Origin: Aeromonas sp. FDAARGOS 1405
GTDB lineage: Bacteria > Pseudomonadota > Gammaproteobacteria > Enterobacterales > Aeromonadaceae
Direction: 5' to 3'
Length of the DNA stretch: 64,000 nt
NCBI RefSeq assembly: GCF_019048265.1
Contig: NZ_CP077311.1
Coordinates: 2,241,001-2,305,000 of the forward strand
Shown here: positions 61,463 to 64,000 of the stretch, piece after piece
Layout of the letters: every line of letters begins with the position of its first letter
How positions within the stretch are numbered: the stretch's first letter is position 1
Notes under the pieces: generated by a model
Told to the model about the DNA's origin: nothing
What the model saw: only the letters and a program-made list of their open reading frames with translations
Database searches by the model: none
Position numbers and translations under genes: made by a program

Positions 61463-61490
61463 ACACCGGCTTAACGCCGGTGTATTTTTA
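61463..61490 (+). terminator. Terminator of the hcp-vgrG-effector-immunity operon
   Basis: Stem ACACCGGC / GCCGGTGT, loop TTAAC, then ATTTTTAT. Confidence 0.85.
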
Positions 61491-61610
61491 TCTTGAGTTG
61501 CAGGATAGCTCGAAGATGTGCTGTATCCAGATGATTTTTCGTTGTGAGGATGGATTTAAATTTGAATCCGAGATGCAGATCCTGATGATGAAGCAAAGTG
61601 ATTAGGGGAC

Positions 61611-61725
61611 AAAAAAGAAACCCGCCATAGGCGGGTGGAAGGATTGCAACACTAACCAGGAGGAGGTGTTACCAAGTAGACCCTGTACCTTCGGTAATAG
61701 TTCAATTTTGTTGAAGTTTTTCCGT
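61611..61725 (-). ncRNA. Candidate minus-strand small RNA
   Basis: No gene on the minus strand reaches this intergenic space, yet it ends in a strong minus-strand terminator (stem ACCCGCC / GGCGGGT, then TTC and six T; 61611-61636). Upstream in the same direction are three hairpins: AACAC/GTGTT (61648-61670) with CTCCTCC in the loop, TACC/GGTA (61686-61696) and TTCAA/TTGAA (61701-61715). No clear promoter was found; ends are approximate. Confidence 0.4.
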
Positions 61726-61806
61726 TTTCTTAGCGGGGTTTCCATCGGGATCTGTGGGGGCGGATGAGTTATCATTCTGCTCCCGTCATCTGGTTGCAGA
61801 GGATCT

Positions 61807-62961
61807 ATGCCCGCGTTCTCCTGGTTAGCGCTCTTTTTCGGCGCCTTCTATTTTGTCTACGGCGCTTACTTGCCGTTCTGGTCGCTCTGGCTGGAGGGGG
61901 TGGGCGTCAGCGCCGAGATGATTGGTCTCCTGCTGGGGGCGGGGATGGCGATCCGCTTTGCCGGCAACCTGATGGTGATGGGGCAGATCAAGGGGGCGGG
62001 TCATCTGCTGCCGGTTACCCGATTGTTATCTCTGCTCAGTCTGTTCGCCTTCCTTGGCTTCTATCTCAGCCATCACCTCTGGTGGTTGGTCGGTCTCACT
62101 CTGATTGCCAACTTTATCTACCCGACCCTGATGCCGGTAGGTGAGGCGCTGGCAACCCGCATGGTGGTGCAGGCGCATATCGACTACGGCAAGGTGCGGC
62201 TGTGCGGCTCTTTTGCCTTTATCGTCGCCTCTACCCTGGTAGGGGCGCTGGTGGGCAACTTCGGTAGTGACTGGATTTTGCACACCATGGTGGCGGGGCT
62301 GGTGCTGATGCTGCTGCTCAGCTGGCTGCCGCTCTATCCGGCGCCACAGGATAGTCAGGACGAGCGCGCCAAGGCGTCCTTGCTGGCAACCCTGCGCAGC
62401 GCACCGGTGCGCCGTTTCCTGCTGCTGACCGCTCTGCTGCAGGGGAGCCACGCCGCTTATTACGGTTTCAGCGCCATCTACTGGAAGGAGCAAGGATATA
62501 GCGGCACCATCATCGGCTATCTGTGGGCGCTCGGGGTGGTGGCGGAGATCTGTATGTTTGCCGCCGACAAGCGTTTCTTGCAGCGCTTTGGCGCCCAGAG
62601 TCTCTTTATCGCCGGAGCCATCGGTTGTGTGGTGCGCTGGGTATTGCTGGGGGCCTCGACCGAGTTGTGGGTGCTGGTGCTGGGGCAATTGCTCCACTCG
62701 GTGACGTTCGGTATGAGCCATCTGGGGGCGGTGCGCTTTATGACCCGTCAGCTACCGGCCGAGCAGTTGATCCCGACTCAGGCGCTCTATGCGGCCCTTG
62801 GCCTCGGCATGACGGTGGCGGCCCTGATGGCACTCTGCGGCGTGCTGTTCGAGCCTCTCGGCGGCGGCATCTTCTTCCTGATGGTGCTGGTGGTCTTGCC
62901 GGTGTTCTTCCTGCGGCTGCGTCCCTTTGCGCCGTCTGCGCAGGAGAGTGCTCCAGCCTGA
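61807..62961 (+). CDS. MFS transporter, HcaT-like
   Basis: 384 residues, twelve predicted transmembrane helices. WLALFFGAFYFVYGAYLPFWSLWLEGVGVSAEMIGLLLGAGMAIRF and GKVRLCGSFAFIVAS are typical of the HcaT/YfhS group of proton-linked transporters (3-phenylpropionate in E. coli). No catabolic genes are adjacent, so the substrate is open. Single gene with its own terminator. Confidence 0.87.
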   Translation: MPAFSWLALFFGAFYFVYGAYLPFWSLWLEGVGVSAEMIGLLLGAGMAIRFAGNLMVMGQIKGAGHLLPVTRLLSLLSLFAFLGFYLSHHLWWLVGLTLIANFIYPTLMPVGEALATRMVVQAHIDYGKVRLCGSFAFIVASTLVGALVGNFGSDWILHTMVAGLVLMLLLSWLPLYPAPQDSQDERAKASLLATLRSAPVRRFLLLTALLQGSHAAYYGFSAIYWKEQGYSGTIIGYLWALGVVAEICMFAADKRFLQRFGAQSLFIAGAIGCVVRWVLLGASTELWVLVLGQLLHSVTFGMSHLGAVRFMTRQLPAEQLIPTQALYAALGLGMTVAALMALCGVLFEPLGGGIFFLMVLVVLPVFFLRLRPFAPSAQESAPA

Positions 62962-62989
62962 TATTTGTCTATTTGAATCATCTCCTCAC

Positions 62990-63019
62990 AAAAGGGAGAG
63001 CCACGGCTCTCCCTTTTTC
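62990..63019. terminator. Terminator, MFS gene / metallopeptidase gene
   Basis: Stem AAAAGGGAGAGC / GCTCTCCCTTTT between convergent genes. Confidence 0.85.
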
Positions 63020-63038
63020 GTTGTTGCAGTTTGCGGCG

Positions 63039-64000
63039 TTACTGCTGCTCGCCAAGATAGAGGCGGCTGAGACGGCGCCAGGTATCCGAGCCGATGGTGC
63101 CGGCAAGCAGCTCATTGGAGGCGGCATCAAAGCGTCCATCCGGCAGCCAGCCCAGTTGGGGCAGCAGTTGCGCCAGCGTCACGTCATTGTGTTGCAGTTC
63201 CCGCTCCAGCGCTTCCCAGAAGGCGCTCCCCTTGACGTAAAAGAGCGGGTAGTAGGAGCGATCGCCCGCCAGCACCTCGCGAGCTGCCCGATAGAGGCCG
63301 CTCTCGCGATGGGGCATCTGTTTGCCCCGCTCGGCCAGCTCGTTGACCGCCGTGACTTGATGCAGCCGAAAGCGGCGCAGCGCCTTGATGGCGAGGTACT
63401 CAGCGAGGCTCTCGTTGACCCAGGTGGGTTGTGGAGCAGAGTGGCGAGCGCTGAGGATATGCACCGCCTCGTGGGCCGAGGTGCGCAGCAGGCGCAAGGG
63501 GGCCTGTGGCGTCGGTTTGCCAGCCTCGGTGGGGTAGTTGGCGACAAACACCTGATCCCCGGCGGCGCCGCCAAGGGAGCGGGTCGCCACATCCCGCCCC
63601 AGCCACACCAGTTGCCATGGATGAGTGGGTGGCTCCACATCGAGCTGGAAGGCCAGATAGTCGATGATCTCATTCAGTTGCTGCTGCAAGGCTGGCAGAT
63701 CGAGCTGGTTGGCGGTCTCGTCATGGCTCAGCACCAGCCGCGGATCCGGCTTGGTGACGGGCACAGTGTCCAGACCAAATGGCAGGATCAGCGGCGGCTG
63801 GTTGACATCCGGCAGTGGTTGGCAGCTGCCATCCGGCAGACAAACCTTTCCTTGGCGACTCCCCATCTGGCGCACAAAGTTACCCCACTCGGTCAATAGC
63901 CACTGGTCAGGGGCAAACAGCAGCGACTGTTGGGCCGAGGCATCAGCACCCTCTGCCGGAGCCGGTGTGAGCGTGATCTGCCAGCCGATCTCCTTGCAGG
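63039..64000 (-). CDS. HExxH metallopeptidase-like protein (5' partial)
   Basis: 320 visible residues; the frame runs off the right edge (CKEIGWQITLTPAPAEGADA... from 63998), so the TTG at 63896 is internal. A gluzincin-like motif is visible, SAHEAVHILSARHSAPQPTWVNESLAEYLAI, in which HEAVH would bind zinc and the Glu of NES or AEY would be the third ligand. A VVNQPPLILPFGLD region and PLFYVKGSAFWEALERELQ follow. Related proteins occur in Aeromonas and Vibrio without assigned function. Likely envelope-localised, as the N-terminus is missing. Confidence 0.7.
   Translation of the reverse strand, partial: CKEIGWQITLTPAPAEGADASAQQSLLFAPDQWLLTEWGNFVRQMGSRQGKVCLPDGSCQPLPDVNQPPLILPFGLDTVPVTKPDPRLVLSHDETANQLDLPALQQQLNEIIDYLAFQLDVEPPTHPWQLVWLGRDVATRSLGGAAGDQVFVANYPTEAGKPTPQAPLRLLRTSAHEAVHILSARHSAPQPTWVNESLAEYLAIKALRRFRLHQVTAVNELAERGKQMPHRESGLYRAAREVLAGDRSYYPLFYVKGSAFWEALERELQHNDVTLAQLLPQLGWLPDGRFDAASNELLAGTIGSDTWRRLSRLYLGEQQ

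Noticed and set aside
62523..63899. 458-codon plus-strand frame spanning the MFS end and the metallopeptidase
   Set aside because: It crosses a terminator and overlaps two well-supported genes on other frames.

Overview
The window is a stretch of chromosome from a gammaproteobacterium, almost certainly Aeromonas. Supporting points are the gene order around crp (yheV-slyD, slyX, yheT, yheU, prkB, osmC/yhfA-crp), a 424-residue prolyl aminopeptidase of the Aeromonas type, a heme-uptake locus with hutX-hutZ, a LuxR solo that looks like AhyR, a LuxO-like regulator, and a T6SS effector resembling TseP of A. dhakensis. Most of the DNA is GC-rich (about 60% by eye), so two AT-rich stretches stand out: an RND efflux operon with its porin (about 14.6-20.5 kb), and the 3' part of a T6SS cargo module (about 60.2-61.4 kb).

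Layout. 0-6 kb: the 3' end of a giant type I-secreted RTX/VWA adhesin, a lipoprotein, and a PAS-PAS-GGDEF-EAL protein. 6-14.5 kb: rraB, tRNA-Phe and tRNA-Asn, prolyl aminopeptidase, alpha-carbonic anhydrase, the pseudouridine catabolism pair psuK(HTH-kinase)-psuG, a SPOUT methyltransferase, a solute-binding protein, UspA and an L,D-transpeptidase-like protein. 14.6-20.8 kb: RND pump and adaptor bracketed by a complete porin upstream and a decayed porin C-terminus downstream, with a perfect CRP palindrome in the long porin leader. 21.5-34.9 kb: the crp-prkB-yheTU and slyX-slyD-fkpA neighbourhoods with inserted genes (a diguanylate cyclase, lipoproteins, cheV, an AraC-like regulator, a WD40 lipoprotein), ending in a LuxO-like sigma54 activator. 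34.9-45.7 kb: TPR and small membrane proteins, UshA/NutA-type nucleotidase, Tim44-like protein, dnaB-alr-yjbQ, pepE and a lipoprotein of the endonuclease/exonuclease/phosphatase fold. 45.9-54.2 kb: iron/heme block, hmuTUV diverging from hutXZ across a Fur box, then a ChaN-like lipoprotein diverging from a TonB-dependent heme receptor over two more Fur-like sites. 54.4-61.4 kb: LuxR solo, then a sigma54-type promoter, hcp, vgrG, a dual-domain peptidoglycan-degrading effector and its likely immunity gene. 61.4-64 kb: a possible minus-strand sRNA, an HcaT-like MFS transporter, and the 3' part of an HExxH metallopeptidase gene that runs off the right edge.

Most interesting items: the stand-alone hcp-vgrG-effector-immunity island, whose base composition falls stepwise toward the immunity gene; the porin remnant that begins in frame directly after the RND pump stop codon; a second, synonymously diverged copy of the dnaB 3' end downstream of dnaB; three dyads in front of a kinase fused to its own HTH domain; five 13-bp tandem repeats that run into the ribosome binding site of an MliC-like lipoprotein; and a possible sRNA with a CUCCUCC loop. 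No CRISPR array, insertion sequence or rRNA operon was seen.
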